A stretch of 48,467 bases of DNA from an uncultured Bacteroidia bacterium (lineage in GTDB: Bacteria; Bacteroidota; Bacteroidia; Bacteroidales; F082): positions 1 to 48,467 of the forward strand of contig CADCML010000015.1 in assembly GCA_902802535.1 (NCBI GenBank), in the 5' to 3' direction. Below are positions 39,749 to 48,239 of the stretch, in pieces. Under the pieces are notes generated by a model. That model was not told the DNA's origin, ran no database searches, and was given only the letters and a program-made list of their open reading frames with translations. The translations under genes and the position numbers were made by a program. Positions within the stretch are counted from its first letter, which is position 1; each line of letters opens with the position of its first letter.

Positions 39749-41287
39749 TTATGTTTTCTTTACATTTATTTTCCGCAATCCCAAAACTTTATCCACCAAA
39801 TCATTCACCGAAGCCGTAATCTTCATCTTGTAAAGCACAGTAATTCCCAAAACAAGGAAGATGACCGATTTCATAGCGGCATCGATGGCCAAGCCGGAAA
39901 TGGGCTTTTCAAAAAGATTGGCGAACCATGGAGTCAATGCGATGGTCCACAGCCAGTTAAGGCCGAACAAAACCAGAACAATCGCCGCTACGGGAAACAG
40001 TTTTCTCGAAAACGGCATCACCCCAATCTTCCACTTGATGAAGGTCAAAAGCAAAACGTAATAAACGAAATACGACAACACACCTGCCAAAGCTGCTCCG
40101 TTAATGTCCAATATTGGAACAAGCCAACGGTTCATCAAAACGGAAACGGTCGCAAGCAATATGGTGAATATCAACGAGTAATAATAGTATTTCGAATAAC
40201 TGATTACGGTGATTGCCACGCCAAAAGAAGAATATATGAGTCGTCCCAAAGAGAGAATCAGCACCGCCCACTTTCCCAAACGATAAATGTCGCCATTGGG
40301 AAGCAAGTCGAAAAGGAAATCAATGTTGATCCAAACGAGGAAAAACACGAAAGAGCCAACCATGAACTGGTGGAGCGCAACGTTCTTGCACAAAACATTG
40401 GCAGTTTCTGTGTCCTGTTTAGCCATGGCTTGGGATATGTGAGGCTGCGAAATGGCACCTAACGAGCGATAAGGCATCTCAATGACCGCTGCAATATTGG
40501 TCGCGATAGTGAATACACCTGCCAAACGGAAGCCCATGATGCCCGCGAGGAAAAACTTGCTCAGCATTGGGATGATATTCCCTGCCAAAGCCGCAGTAAT
40601 CATAAATAAGGTGTAGAACAGGAAATCGCGCTTCAACTTCGGGTCGATGTAATTCCGCTCAATCTTGAACGAAACCCGTTTCAGCGTGAGAAGATAGACA
40701 ACATTGATTAAATTGGCCAAACCGTATAACACACAGAATGAGACCACTACACCGTCAAAATCAATAACCTTGTAAAAATACAGTAAATAGATGGCCAAAG
40801 TGCCTACACGCAAACCCACCTCACGGATGAACTTGGGCAAAACAATGCGCAACAAGAGGTTGCTATTCGTTTCAAAAACAGAGATATAGAGCATGAAAAA
40901 GGCCAAAGGAATGACGAAGTTGACATATTCGCCAAACATCCCCGAATCCTTCGAAAAGAACCTCACGATCAAGGGCTTGAAAGTGAAAAACGCCATCAAA
41001 AAGATGGTAAAGCCTATCAAAGGCACTAACAATGTCCAGCCGAAGAAGCCGTGGTCGCGGTGTTTTTCATCCTTGAAAAAGGGGTAATAGCGCATTGCCG
41101 AGGAATTGGTGCCGAGTTGCGCCAAACCCGAAAACAACAGCGCGCATTGCAGCATCACATCAATCAGGCCAATCTGCTCGGGCTGAAGGGCTTTCGTCTG
41201 GATGAAAAAGGTCGTGACGATACCCACAGCCACCCCGATATAGGTGGCAATGGTGCCTTTGATGCTCTGTCGTGCCACGATGCCCAT
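39749..41287 (-). CDS. Polysaccharide flippase (Wzx/MATE-like)
   Basis: A 512-residue protein with 12-14 predicted helices. It begins with the flippase-type amphipathic start S-I-K-G-T-I-A-T-Y-I-G-V-A-V-G and shows the Polysacc_synt pattern (Q-P-E-Q-I-G-L-I-D at about 35-43, P-Y-R-S-L-G-A-I near 273). It would move lipid-linked repeat units across the inner membrane. The C-terminal cytoplasmic tail (V-L-Y-K-M-K-I-T-A-S-V-N-D-L-V) is repeated in the remnant at 38504. It starts 6 bases after the BrkB gene ends. Confidence 0.88.
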   Translation of the reverse strand: MGIVARQSIKGTIATYIGVAVGIVTTFFIQTKALQPEQIGLIDVMLQCALLFSGLAQLGTNSSAMRYYPFFKDEKHRDHGFFGWTLLVPLIGFTIFLMAFFTFKPLIVRFFSKDSGMFGEYVNFVIPLAFFMLYISVFETNSNLLLRIVLPKFIREVGLRVGTLAIYLLYFYKVIDFDGVVVSFCVLYGLANLINVVYLLTLKRVSFKIERNYIDPKLKRDFLFYTLFMITAALAGNIIPMLSKFFLAGIMGFRLAGVFTIATNIAAVIEMPYRSLGAISQPHISQAMAKQDTETANVLCKNVALHQFMVGSFVFFLVWINIDFLFDLLPNGDIYRLGKWAVLILSLGRLIYSSFGVAITVISYSKYYYYSLIFTILLATVSVLMNRWLVPILDINGAALAGVLSYFVYYVLLLTFIKWKIGVMPFSRKLFPVAAIVLVLFGLNWLWTIALTPWFANLFEKPISGLAIDAAMKSVIFLVLGITVLYKMKITASVNDLVDKVLGLRKINVKKT

Positions 41288-41293
41288 AATGCT

Positions 41294-42586
41294 TCAATCG
41301 TTTTTGTTAAGCGGTTCGACAACCTTCTGTCGTTCGGCTTCGGCAAATTCTTCGTATGCCCTGATAATCAATGCGTAATCCTTGTTTTTCTCTTCCAAAT
41401 CCTTGACAAATGCCGCCTGTGTTTCGATATTCTTTCGCAAGTTGTCAATTTGTTGCTGTCGGTTCTCGCTAACTTGTTGATAGGCCATGATGTGTTTCCG
41501 CAAATCATCGATGACGATCTGCTTGCGACGCGTTTGGTCGTCAGTACTCCGCTTATCGGCTCTCTGTCGGATACTCGAGTTCAGGTCGTTGCCCGCCAAA
41601 ATCAGGATGGCGATAATCCAAATCCACAGCAAGAGGATGATGAGCGTGCCAATGGAGCCATAAAGCACATTATAATGGGAAAAGTTGGAAATATAAATAT
41701 TGAAAGCCACAGCACCAAGAACAAAAAGCGCAGTGGCAAGAATCGTTCCAGGACTGAAAATCACGAAGTTGCGGTAAAGTATCTGTCCATCCGTACCTTT
41801 TCGTTTGCGTTCGATTCGGTATTGGTCGCCAAAACGGACATTACCGAAATAATAGAGCAACGCGATGCCGAAACTAAGGGCAAACACGCCTATCACCCAA
41901 CGCAACACACTGAATATAAAGAATGTAAACGACCCCCCTTCAATAATCTCATGGGTCACAAGAAACTTCAAAGCCATACCGCCAAGCGAAATCAGCAGCA
42001 CGGAAACGACCAGCAATGCCCCGATGACAAGAAGCATCAAGATGGCAAACATACGCTGCACAATCCAGTCCTTCATGGTCATTCTCTTGTCAGTCAAATA
42101 GTTGGCATAAACATTACGGAAACCATTGAAAATAGCCACGATGCCACTGGAACCAAAAATCAGGCACAAGAAAACACTCACTGAAAGCAAACCATCATGG
42201 GGTTGGTTCATGATACCGTCAATGGTGTCCTTCACATAGTTGAGCGTGCCGGATGGGATGAGGAAATCATCCAAAGTAAACATCAATCTATCATAGAGAT
42301 GCGGAATCGGGATATAAGGAATAAGCGTGAAGAAAAAGAGAATCAACGGAAAGAGTGCCACAAAGAAATTGAATGCCACGCCTGCGGCACGGTCTGTTGT
42401 GCGACCTTTGGTGAAGAACTTGAAGAAATCAATCAGCACATCCAAAAGCGGCAACTTGGTGCCCGGAAAGCGAACCACACGCAACACGTTGTCTGGTTTG
42501 CGGTACCACTCACATAAAGCCTCCCATTTGGCCTTGATCCAAGCCGTCAGCTTCCCGTCTTGTTTCTCTTTTTTTGGCATCCTCAA
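41294..42586 (-). CDS. YihY/BrkB family membrane protein with coiled-coil tail
   Basis: A 430-residue inner membrane protein with six helices between about 65 and 345. The family's G-V-A-F-N-F-F-V-A-L-F-P-L near 68-80 and Y-G-S-I-G-T-L-I-I-L-L-L-W-I are visible. Residues about 350-425 are a charged coiled coil (R-K-Q-I-V-I-D-D-L-R-K-H, N-L-R-K-N-I-E), longer than in many homologues. The start may also be the ATG two codons later (42580). The function of this family is not settled; proposed roles include transport. It is the upstream-most gene of the capsule block, but could be unrelated to it. Confidence 0.88.
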   Translation of the reverse strand: MRMPKKEKQDGKLTAWIKAKWEALCEWYRKPDNVLRVVRFPGTKLPLLDVLIDFFKFFTKGRTTDRAAGVAFNFFVALFPLILFFFTLIPYIPIPHLYDRLMFTLDDFLIPSGTLNYVKDTIDGIMNQPHDGLLSVSVFLCLIFGSSGIVAIFNGFRNVYANYLTDKRMTMKDWIVQRMFAILMLLVIGALLVVSVLLISLGGMALKFLVTHEIIEGGSFTFFIFSVLRWVIGVFALSFGIALLYYFGNVRFGDQYRIERKRKGTDGQILYRNFVIFSPGTILATALFVLGAVAFNIYISNFSHYNVLYGSIGTLIILLLWIWIIAILILAGNDLNSSIRQRADKRSTDDQTRRKQIVIDDLRKHIMAYQQVSENRQQQIDNLRKNIETQAAFVKDLEEKNKDYALIIRAYEEFAEAERQKVVEPLNKND

Positions 42587-42628
42587 GACACATTAAAGCA
42601 TACAAAAGTGGTGCTACACAAGCAAGGA

Positions 42629-43660
42629 CTAACGTGCGGAACGAACCGGTCGAACTGAAAAACCAAGGTATCTGGCTTTGCAATCAACAGAGGGCCACCA
42701 ATTTGAATAAAAGTTTATACTCCAAGAGAAATAAGCACCAGATGAATAAAGTGAACTTGACCAATAATTACCATAGTTGCCCACATCATAGAACTCATGG
42801 GCCCAACGGCGGCCTGCAGCAGGCAAGAAGATGCTGTTCCCATTGGATGCAACAAACCGTCTACCGTTCACACCGTTTACTGTTGTCCACCCAGCATTCG
42901 TGTTTTCATTCAATTCGTTCCATTCTTCCTTGGTAGGTATGCGCCAGCCATCACCCCATGCAACCGTAGCAGCGTCATCTTCAGGCTCCAGTGTGACAAG
43001 GTTATCGACAAAACCATTAAGACCCAACTCTTGATCCGTGCAGTATTTGGTAATCAAATTCCAGTCCGTTCCATACTTATAATTAATCCAGTCATAGAAA
43101 TCTTTGGGTTGAGTCTCGCCCCATGCAAAATAACTGCCGTATTCTTCTGGAACTGTCGCACCCACATTACATTCCGCCCACAAAAGGCCACTTGGCAAAC
43201 CAAGATCTACATACGTGAATTCTTCAGTGGCACCTCCTCCACCACTACCGCCACCACCACTGATGGTGTCTTCGGTGGTGAAATTCTTTTCATCACCATA
43301 ATAATACATCACGCCCAGCAAGGCATAGGATCTCACATAATATTCGGTATTGGGCTCAAGACCGTCCAAAGAACACGTAAAAGACCCACTCCAATTGTTC
43401 GTGAAAAGGTGCGCACCGTTCACTGTAGGATTTCTCACAGTGTCCCAACAAATTCCTAATTCAGCAAGTGAAAAATTCTCCGACACTATCACTTCACATC
43501 CACACATGGCTGAAGTTTGAGTAATGTCATAAGGTTCCATTGTCGTCAAACTCAGCGTTACTTCATGGTTTTGGTTATTGTTGTCGACCTTCTTACATCC
43601 TATAGAAACAATTGCCAATGACACAAGCATTAAGGCAATGAAATCTTGCATTCTTTTCAT
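42629..43660 (-). CDS. Lipoprotein with Ig/fibronectin-like domain and FISUMP-type C-terminal domain
   Basis: A 343-residue lipoprotein. The signal starts at 43660 and has a lipobox at S-I-G-C (Cys about 22). A beta-sandwich domain with N-T-E-Y-Y-V-R-S-Y-A (fibronectin-like) covers about 30-130. A flexible linker S-G-G-G-G-S-G-G-G-G-A separates it from a FISUMP/DUF1566-like domain: Y-V-D-L-G-L-P-S-G-L-L-W-A, W-R-I-P-T-K-E-E-W-N-E-L, then Y-W-S-S-S-L, ending F-S-V-R-P-V-R. It is a surface or periplasmic protein of unknown role, related to the two plus-strand genes at 44205 and 44855. Confidence 0.82.
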   Translation of the reverse strand: MKRMQDFIALMLVSLAIVSIGCKKVDNNNQNHEVTLSLTTMEPYDITQTSAMCGCEVIVSENFSLAELGICWDTVRNPTVNGAHLFTNNWSGSFTCSLDGLEPNTEYYVRSYALLGVMYYYGDEKNFTTEDTISGGGGSGGGGATEEFTYVDLGLPSGLLWAECNVGATVPEEYGSYFAWGETQPKDFYDWINYKYGTDWNLITKYCTDQELGLNGFVDNLVTLEPEDDAATVAWGDGWRIPTKEEWNELNENTNAGWTTVNGVNGRRFVASNGNSIFLPAAGRRWAHEFYDVGNYGNYWSSSLYSSGAYFSWSINFYSNWWPSVDCKARYLGFSVRPVRSAR

Positions 43661-43737
43661 CTGACAAATTCTTTTGATTTGAACCTGCAAAGAAACAAAA
43701 AAAAGAAACATGTCGGTATCATGTCATGAAAATTCCT

Positions 43738-43745
43738 TATATTTG
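43738..43745 (+). promoter_or_regulatory. -7 box TATATTTG for the rseC-like gene
   Basis: TATATTTG fits TAnnTTTG, 21 bases before the ATG at 43767. It is divergent from the lipoprotein gene on the other strand. Confidence 0.65.
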
Positions 43746-43766
43746 CATCGCAAAGCAAAAACAGCA

Positions 43767-44186
43767 ATGACCAACGAAAGCAACATCATTTCCCATGAAG
43801 GCATCGTCACCAAAATCACCGACGACGAATTGGAAATCAAGATATTGGCGCAGAGTGCGTGTGCAGCTTGCCACGCCAAAAGCGCCTGCGGCATAGGCGA
43901 ACAGGCCGAGAAAATCCTCACCGTGCCTCGACCCAAAGACAAAGACTTTGCAATAATGCAAAAAGTCAACGTTAGAATGGCCATCGGGCAGGGCAACAAA
44001 GCGGCGGTTTTGGCTTATCTCATCCCCATCATTTTGTTGTTGGCTGTGCTTTTTGTCTGCCTCGGCTTAGGTATAAGCGAAGGCATATCAGCCCTACTCA
44101 GTGTCGTTGCATTGATACCTTATTATATTATACTCTATCTGCGCCGCGACAAACTCAAGCAGAAGTTCGAATACCTCATTGATTAA
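43767..44186 (+). CDS. RseC/SoxR-reducing-system family protein
   Basis: A 139-residue membrane protein starting at the ATG at 43767. The N-terminal cytoplasmic part has the family cysteine set C-A-A-C-H-A-K-S-A-C (36-45 region), probably a redox or metal site. Two membrane helices follow (V-L-A-Y-L-I-P-I-I-L-L-L-A-V-L and L-S-V-V-A-L-I-P-Y-Y-I-I). RseC proteins are linked with Rnf electron transport, and in many Bacteroidetes this gene directly precedes rnfB. Here rnfB is 4 kb further on, separated by three unrelated genes. Confidence 0.88.
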   Translation: MTNESNIISHEGIVTKITDDELEIKILAQSACAACHAKSACGIGEQAEKILTVPRPKDKDFAIMQKVNVRMAIGQGNKAAVLAYLIPIILLLAVLFVCLGLGISEGISALLSVVALIPYYIILYLRRDKLKQKFEYLID

Positions 44187-44204
44187 AAAAGAAAAAACAT
44201 TGTC

Positions 44205-44843
44205 ATGAAAAACACCTTATTATTATTATTTGCCATTCTGGTATTTCCCCTACTCAGCTTTGGCCAAACTGTTAGTGTCGGCGACATCTTGTGCGAACAA
44301 GGGACCGACACCATCATTGTACATCCCCAAAACTATACAGAAGGTGCCATCGGTGTAGTATTCTATGTCGATGAAACGGGACAACATGGATGGGTACTTC
44401 ATCCGCAGATTCAAGTCCAACAAATTTATTGGTCTTACGAATGCGACCTCCCCTGGGGTCTGACGGGATGGCAATCCATACGCGATGCCATTTATGACCT
44501 TGATGGATACGACAACACAGGGTTCTTGCGTGCAGCATCTCAAAACAACCATTCCAAATACCCGGGCGCATGGGAGGTCGACTATGAGCACGGCTGGTAT
44601 TGGCCAGCACTCGGCCAACTGAACATCCTTTATGGCAGCGCCCGCATTATCAACAATTCACTCAAAGTAATTAATGGTACAATGCTGAAGGGACAATGGA
44701 TTTACTGGTCTTCTTCGGTATATGGGTTCGACAACGACTGCGCCTTGTATAGTAGCTATACCGGCGCCATGGGTGCCATCACCAAATCAAGAAGCGAATT
44801 GTCAGGAATTCCTTTGTCTATCCGCAGCATTAGAAACTTCTAA
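44205..44843 (+). CDS. Exported DUF1566-like protein
   Basis: A 212-residue secreted protein with a clear signal peptide (L-L-L-L-F-A-I-L-V-F-P-L-L-S-F-G-Q). The body is a single DUF1566/FISUMP-like domain: G-V-V-F-Y-V-D-E-T-G-Q-H-G-W, then W-G-L-T-G, G-W-Y-W-P-A-L-G-Q-L, Y-W-S-S-S and the closing I-R-S-I-R-N-F. It shares this domain with the first 200 residues of the following gene, 11 bases downstream, so the pair arose by duplication. No anchor or sorting signal is present at the C-terminus. Function unknown. Confidence 0.8.
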   Translation: MKNTLLLLFAILVFPLLSFGQTVSVGDILCEQGTDTIIVHPQNYTEGAIGVVFYVDETGQHGWVLHPQIQVQQIYWSYECDLPWGLTGWQSIRDAIYDLDGYDNTGFLRAASQNNHSKYPGAWEVDYEHGWYWPALGQLNILYGSARIINNSLKVINGTMLKGQWIYWSSSVYGFDNDCALYSSYTGAMGAITKSRSELSGIPLSIRSIRNF

Positions 44844-44854
44844 AAACAAAAGCC

Positions 44855-46867
44855 ATGAAAAACATAGTTTTTACCCTATCGTTTCTTCTGATTTCCTCAT
44901 TAGGATTGAATGCCCAAGGATATCATTTGGGTCAAGTAATCACAAATCCCGACGGCAGCCAAGGTGTGGTGTTCTACCTTAACGAGGAAGGCTCCTCAGG
45001 CTGGATGGTGGCATTGCATGATGCGGCTTTTGCAGTTCCCTGGGGCCTGACTGACGAAATAGAAGGACTCGATCATGTCATCAATGCAAACAACGATATC
45101 ATAACCAGTGCCTTCGCGGATACTGACGGATACTCCAACACGCTGGCAATCCTTAATCATTACCAATCTACTGGTTATACAGGACAATATGCCGCTGCCA
45201 CAGTTGACATCGCCAACGGATGGTATCTGCCTGCCGCTGGACAGCTGAAGATGCTGTATGTCAATGCAATATTTTATGAACCTGCTTTGGAATCCGTGGG
45301 CGAGAAATTAGGGTTGCACCCCTATTGGTCGAGCACCCAAGAAAACACTGAGAGGGCCTGGTATGTCCATTTTGGATCGCCTTATCCTGAATATGCCTGG
45401 GCATGGAATGCCTATATCAGCCTAAGCCCAAAAACCAATATTACCTCCAACAACGGAGGCATTTTTGCCGTCAGAGCCATTCGCAACCTCGAATTCTCGC
45501 CATTGCCTAACATAGGCCATCTGTATGAACCCGCCGTCATTTGCGATGCAGGTCCTATAGAATTGGTTATGCCTAACCTGATCAATGCCGATAGTTACGG
45601 ATGGGAAATCGCTGAAGATGGAACATTCACCAACCCAATTGCCTACACAGGGCAAGACTTGGACGTGACATACAACGGCTGGTATCTGCGCCTTTGGGCT
45701 ACCAACGAAGATGGCACTTCCTACAGCAATGCTGTTCGGATCTCAGTGCATGAGACGAGTTCAAGCTACACCACAGCTTCAAGTTGCGAGTCATACACAT
45801 GGAACGATCAAATCTACAATGAATCAGGCATCTACCAAACCACTTTGGTCAACCAGTGGGGCTGCGACAGCATTGCCACTCTTGACCTGACCATCAACCA
45901 CCCAGAAGAATACTTCATACCCTACCCCATCTATGCCTGCGAAACATACGAGTGGGGCAATATGACACTCACAGAAAGCGGTGCCTACGAACAAACATTC
46001 ACCAACCAGTATGGTTGTGACAGCACCGTGACCATGAGCCTGTTCATCAAGCATAATGTTGAACATCAGTATGCAGATGTGGGCTGCGGGGAATACGAAT
46101 GGAATGGGCAACTCTACTCGGAAAGCGGCGTGTATCAGCAAACCTTCCCAGCCGCCAACGGCTGCGACAGCATCGTCAGCCTACACCTCGACCTCATCGA
46201 CGCTTACGAGATCACCTTTGACACCACGGTTTGCGAACGCTTTGTTTGGAACGGACACGAATACACGCAATCGGGACATTATGAGCAGACTTTCGTCTCA
46301 ATCAACGACTGCGATTCAGTGGTCAGCATGAATCTCGTTGTCTGGCAGCATCCCGATCCAATTCCAGAAATCATGGGATTGCAAGAAATCTTCGTTTCGA
46401 CGGACTTTGTCCATTACGAATACAATTATCAAATTGATTCCGTGGCTTTTGCAACGCATTACGAATGGGTTTGCGAAGTTTCGGACTGGGTTGTGGATGC
46501 CTCGGAAACGCATTGCACTTTGATTGCCACTTCACCAGGCACAACAACCCTGAAAGTCAGGGCTTGGAATGACTACTGCGGATATACCGAACAGGACATC
46601 GTCATACGCGCGGGTTTCTACGACATTGACGAAAACATAGCGTTTCCCATAAAAGTTTACCCCAATCCCGCCCACGACAATGTGTTCATCGAAGCCGAGG
46701 GAATTATAAGCGTCAGGGTGTTTGATTTGTTTGGGCAATGCCTGACAGAAAAGACAAGCGAACCCAGCAACCGTGTGGAATTGTCTTTGCAAGACTATGC
46801 CGCATCCATTTATCTCATTGAAGTACAGACACAACACGGAATCGCCAGAACAAAAATATACCATTAA
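44855..46867 (+). CDS. Secreted DUF1566 protein with four Cys repeats and T9SS sorting domain
   Basis: A 670-residue secreted protein with signal peptide (S-L-G-L-N-A-Q). Residues about 20-210 form a DUF1566-like domain (G-W-Y-L-P-A-A-G-Q-L, Y-W-S-S-T, A-V-R-A-I-R-N). Residues 220-300 look Ig-like. From about 310 to 480 there are four repeats of about 40 residues with the pattern C-x2-Y-x-W, S-G-x-Y-x-Q-T and G/D-C-D-S. The C-terminus, beginning F-P-I-K-V-Y-P-N-P-A-H-D near 605, is a T9SS type A sorting domain. The protein should therefore be exported through the type IX system and attached to the surface. Paired cysteines suggest disulfides that stabilise the repeats. Confidence 0.87.
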   Translation: MKNIVFTLSFLLISSLGLNAQGYHLGQVITNPDGSQGVVFYLNEEGSSGWMVALHDAAFAVPWGLTDEIEGLDHVINANNDIITSAFADTDGYSNTLAILNHYQSTGYTGQYAAATVDIANGWYLPAAGQLKMLYVNAIFYEPALESVGEKLGLHPYWSSTQENTERAWYVHFGSPYPEYAWAWNAYISLSPKTNITSNNGGIFAVRAIRNLEFSPLPNIGHLYEPAVICDAGPIELVMPNLINADSYGWEIAEDGTFTNPIAYTGQDLDVTYNGWYLRLWATNEDGTSYSNAVRISVHETSSSYTTASSCESYTWNDQIYNESGIYQTTLVNQWGCDSIATLDLTINHPEEYFIPYPIYACETYEWGNMTLTESGAYEQTFTNQYGCDSTVTMSLFIKHNVEHQYADVGCGEYEWNGQLYSESGVYQQTFPAANGCDSIVSLHLDLIDAYEITFDTTVCERFVWNGHEYTQSGHYEQTFVSINDCDSVVSMNLVVWQHPDPIPEIMGLQEIFVSTDFVHYEYNYQIDSVAFATHYEWVCEVSDWVVDASETHCTLIATSPGTTTLKVRAWNDYCGYTEQDIVIRAGFYDIDENIAFPIKVYPNPAHDNVFIEAEGIISVRVFDLFGQCLTEKTSEPSNRVELSLQDYAASIYLIEVQTQHGIARTKIYH

Positions 46868-46976
46868 ACATTTATATCATATTGAAAAACAATTATTTAT
46901 ATTACTTTTAAAAAAAATTATACAATTTATATAATACAAAACGTATAATTTTGTAATGTGATTTGAATAATTTTCG

Positions 46977-46984
46977 TATCTTTG
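46977..46984 (+). promoter_or_regulatory. -7 box TATCTTTG for the ATPase gene
   Basis: TATCTTTG fits TAnnTTTG, 18 bases before the ATG at 47003. The 46868-46976 stretch upstream is extremely AT-rich, and nothing else was recognised in it. Confidence 0.6.
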
Positions 46985-47002
46985 CCGCAAAATCAGCGCA
47001 TT

Positions 47003-48139
47003 ATGATTACGAATCCATTCATCATCAACGGCGATATTCCTTCGGAATACTTTTGCGACAGGAAAGAGGAGAGCAAAAAGCTCACCCAAATGCTCACCAA
47101 TGGCGAAAACGTTTGCCTCATGTCGCCACGACGCATGGGCAAGTCGAAACTCATCCAATTCTGCTACGACCAAGAGCCGCTTTGCTCCGACCATTACTGC
47201 TTTTACATCGACATTTTCCACACCACAAGCCTTCGGGAATTTACCTATACTTTTGGTCGTCAAGTATTTAGCACATTAAGAAGCAAAAGCCAAAAAATGA
47301 CACTTTGGTTTGTGCAGGCATTGAAATCGCTCAGTGCCGACTTCGGTTTCGACCCTTCGACGGGGATGCCCAAATTCAGCCTTTCGCTCGGCGATGTGCA
47401 CAATCCTGAGTTCACGCTTGAGGAAATCTTCAAGGCCTTGGAGCAGGCCGACAAGCCTTGCATCGTTTGTTTCGACGAGTTCCAGCAAATCGCCAACTAT
47501 CCCGAAAAGAACATCGAAGCCCTGTTGCGCGGCCATATCCAACATCTCGGCAACGCCAATTTCATCTTCTCAGGCAGTTCGCGGCACCTTATCACGCAGA
47601 TGTTCTACTCGTATGCGCGACCTTTTTACAACAGTACAACATCCCTCACACTCGATGCCATCAGCCTTGAAGAGTACACCAAATTCGCAACCTATTGGTT
47701 CAACCGTTTCTCAAAACAGATTGACCCTCAACTTATTGCGCAAATCTATCAAGTTATGGAGCGCAACACCTATTATATACATAAGACGCTGCACGAACTT
47801 TTCGAGAACACCCTTGAAGGCGAGACTTGCGACACCAACCTGCTGCCCCGAATCATCGATGGCATGATTGAAGAACAAAGCAATGGTTACAGACAAATGC
47901 TTTCGCTCATCCCCGACCGCCATAAGGAGGTTCTGTTCGCCATCGCCGATGCGGGCAAGGCCGAGAAAATCATGGGAACGCAGTTCATCCGGCGCTACAG
48001 CCTGCCTTCCGCGAGCGCTGTGCAATCGTCGGTCAGGAAACTGATGGAAACCGATTATGTCACTTTCTTCGAGGGCGTCTATTCCATTCCTGACGTGTTG
48101 TTCAGGATGTATTTGAAGCGGATTGGGGGGAAGGAATAG
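47003..48139 (+). CDS. Archaeal-type AAA ATPase (ATPase domain 2 family)
   Basis: A 378-residue cytoplasmic ATPase starting at the ATG at 47003. It has the opening N-P-F-I-I-N-G, P-S-E-Y-F-C-D-R-K-E-E, Walker A M-S-P-R-R-M-G-K-S-K-L near 39-49, and Walker B I-V-C-F-D-E-F-Q-Q around 155-163. G-S-S-R-H is the sensor-like strand, and a winged-helix-like C-terminal region follows (A-V-Q-S-S-V-R-K-L at about 338-346). These ATPases are abundant in Bacteroidetes and archaea and often occur in many copies. Their function is not established; some carry a nuclease domain at the C-terminus, which is not recognisable here. Confidence 0.85.
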   Translation: MITNPFIINGDIPSEYFCDRKEESKKLTQMLTNGENVCLMSPRRMGKSKLIQFCYDQEPLCSDHYCFYIDIFHTTSLREFTYTFGRQVFSTLRSKSQKMTLWFVQALKSLSADFGFDPSTGMPKFSLSLGDVHNPEFTLEEIFKALEQADKPCIVCFDEFQQIANYPEKNIEALLRGHIQHLGNANFIFSGSSRHLITQMFYSYARPFYNSTTSLTLDAISLEEYTKFATYWFNRFSKQIDPQLIAQIYQVMERNTYYIHKTLHELFENTLEGETCDTNLLPRIIDGMIEEQSNGYRQMLSLIPDRHKEVLFAIADAGKAEKIMGTQFIRRYSLPSASAVQSSVRKLMETDYVTFFEGVYSIPDVLFRMYLKRIGGKE

Positions 48140-48169
48140 GCTCTTTCCATCAAAATTCCAAAAAAATCC

Positions 48170-48200
48170 TTTGCCAAAAAAACGATATTCCGTATTTTTG
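48170..48200 (+). promoter_or_regulatory. Promoter of rnfB
   Basis: TTTG at 48170-48173 and TATTTTTG at 48193-48200, with a 19-base gap, match the Bacteroidetes consensus. The leader to the ATG at 48240 is about 32 bases. Confidence 0.75.
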
Positions 48201-48239
48201 CGGGTTCAAATCGAAAACAAACTCAAAATTCTTTTTTAA

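Noticed and set aside
41051-42184. 377-codon plus-strand frame
   Set aside because: Antisense to the flippase and BrkB genes; low-complexity His/Gln/Asn content typical of a shadow frame.
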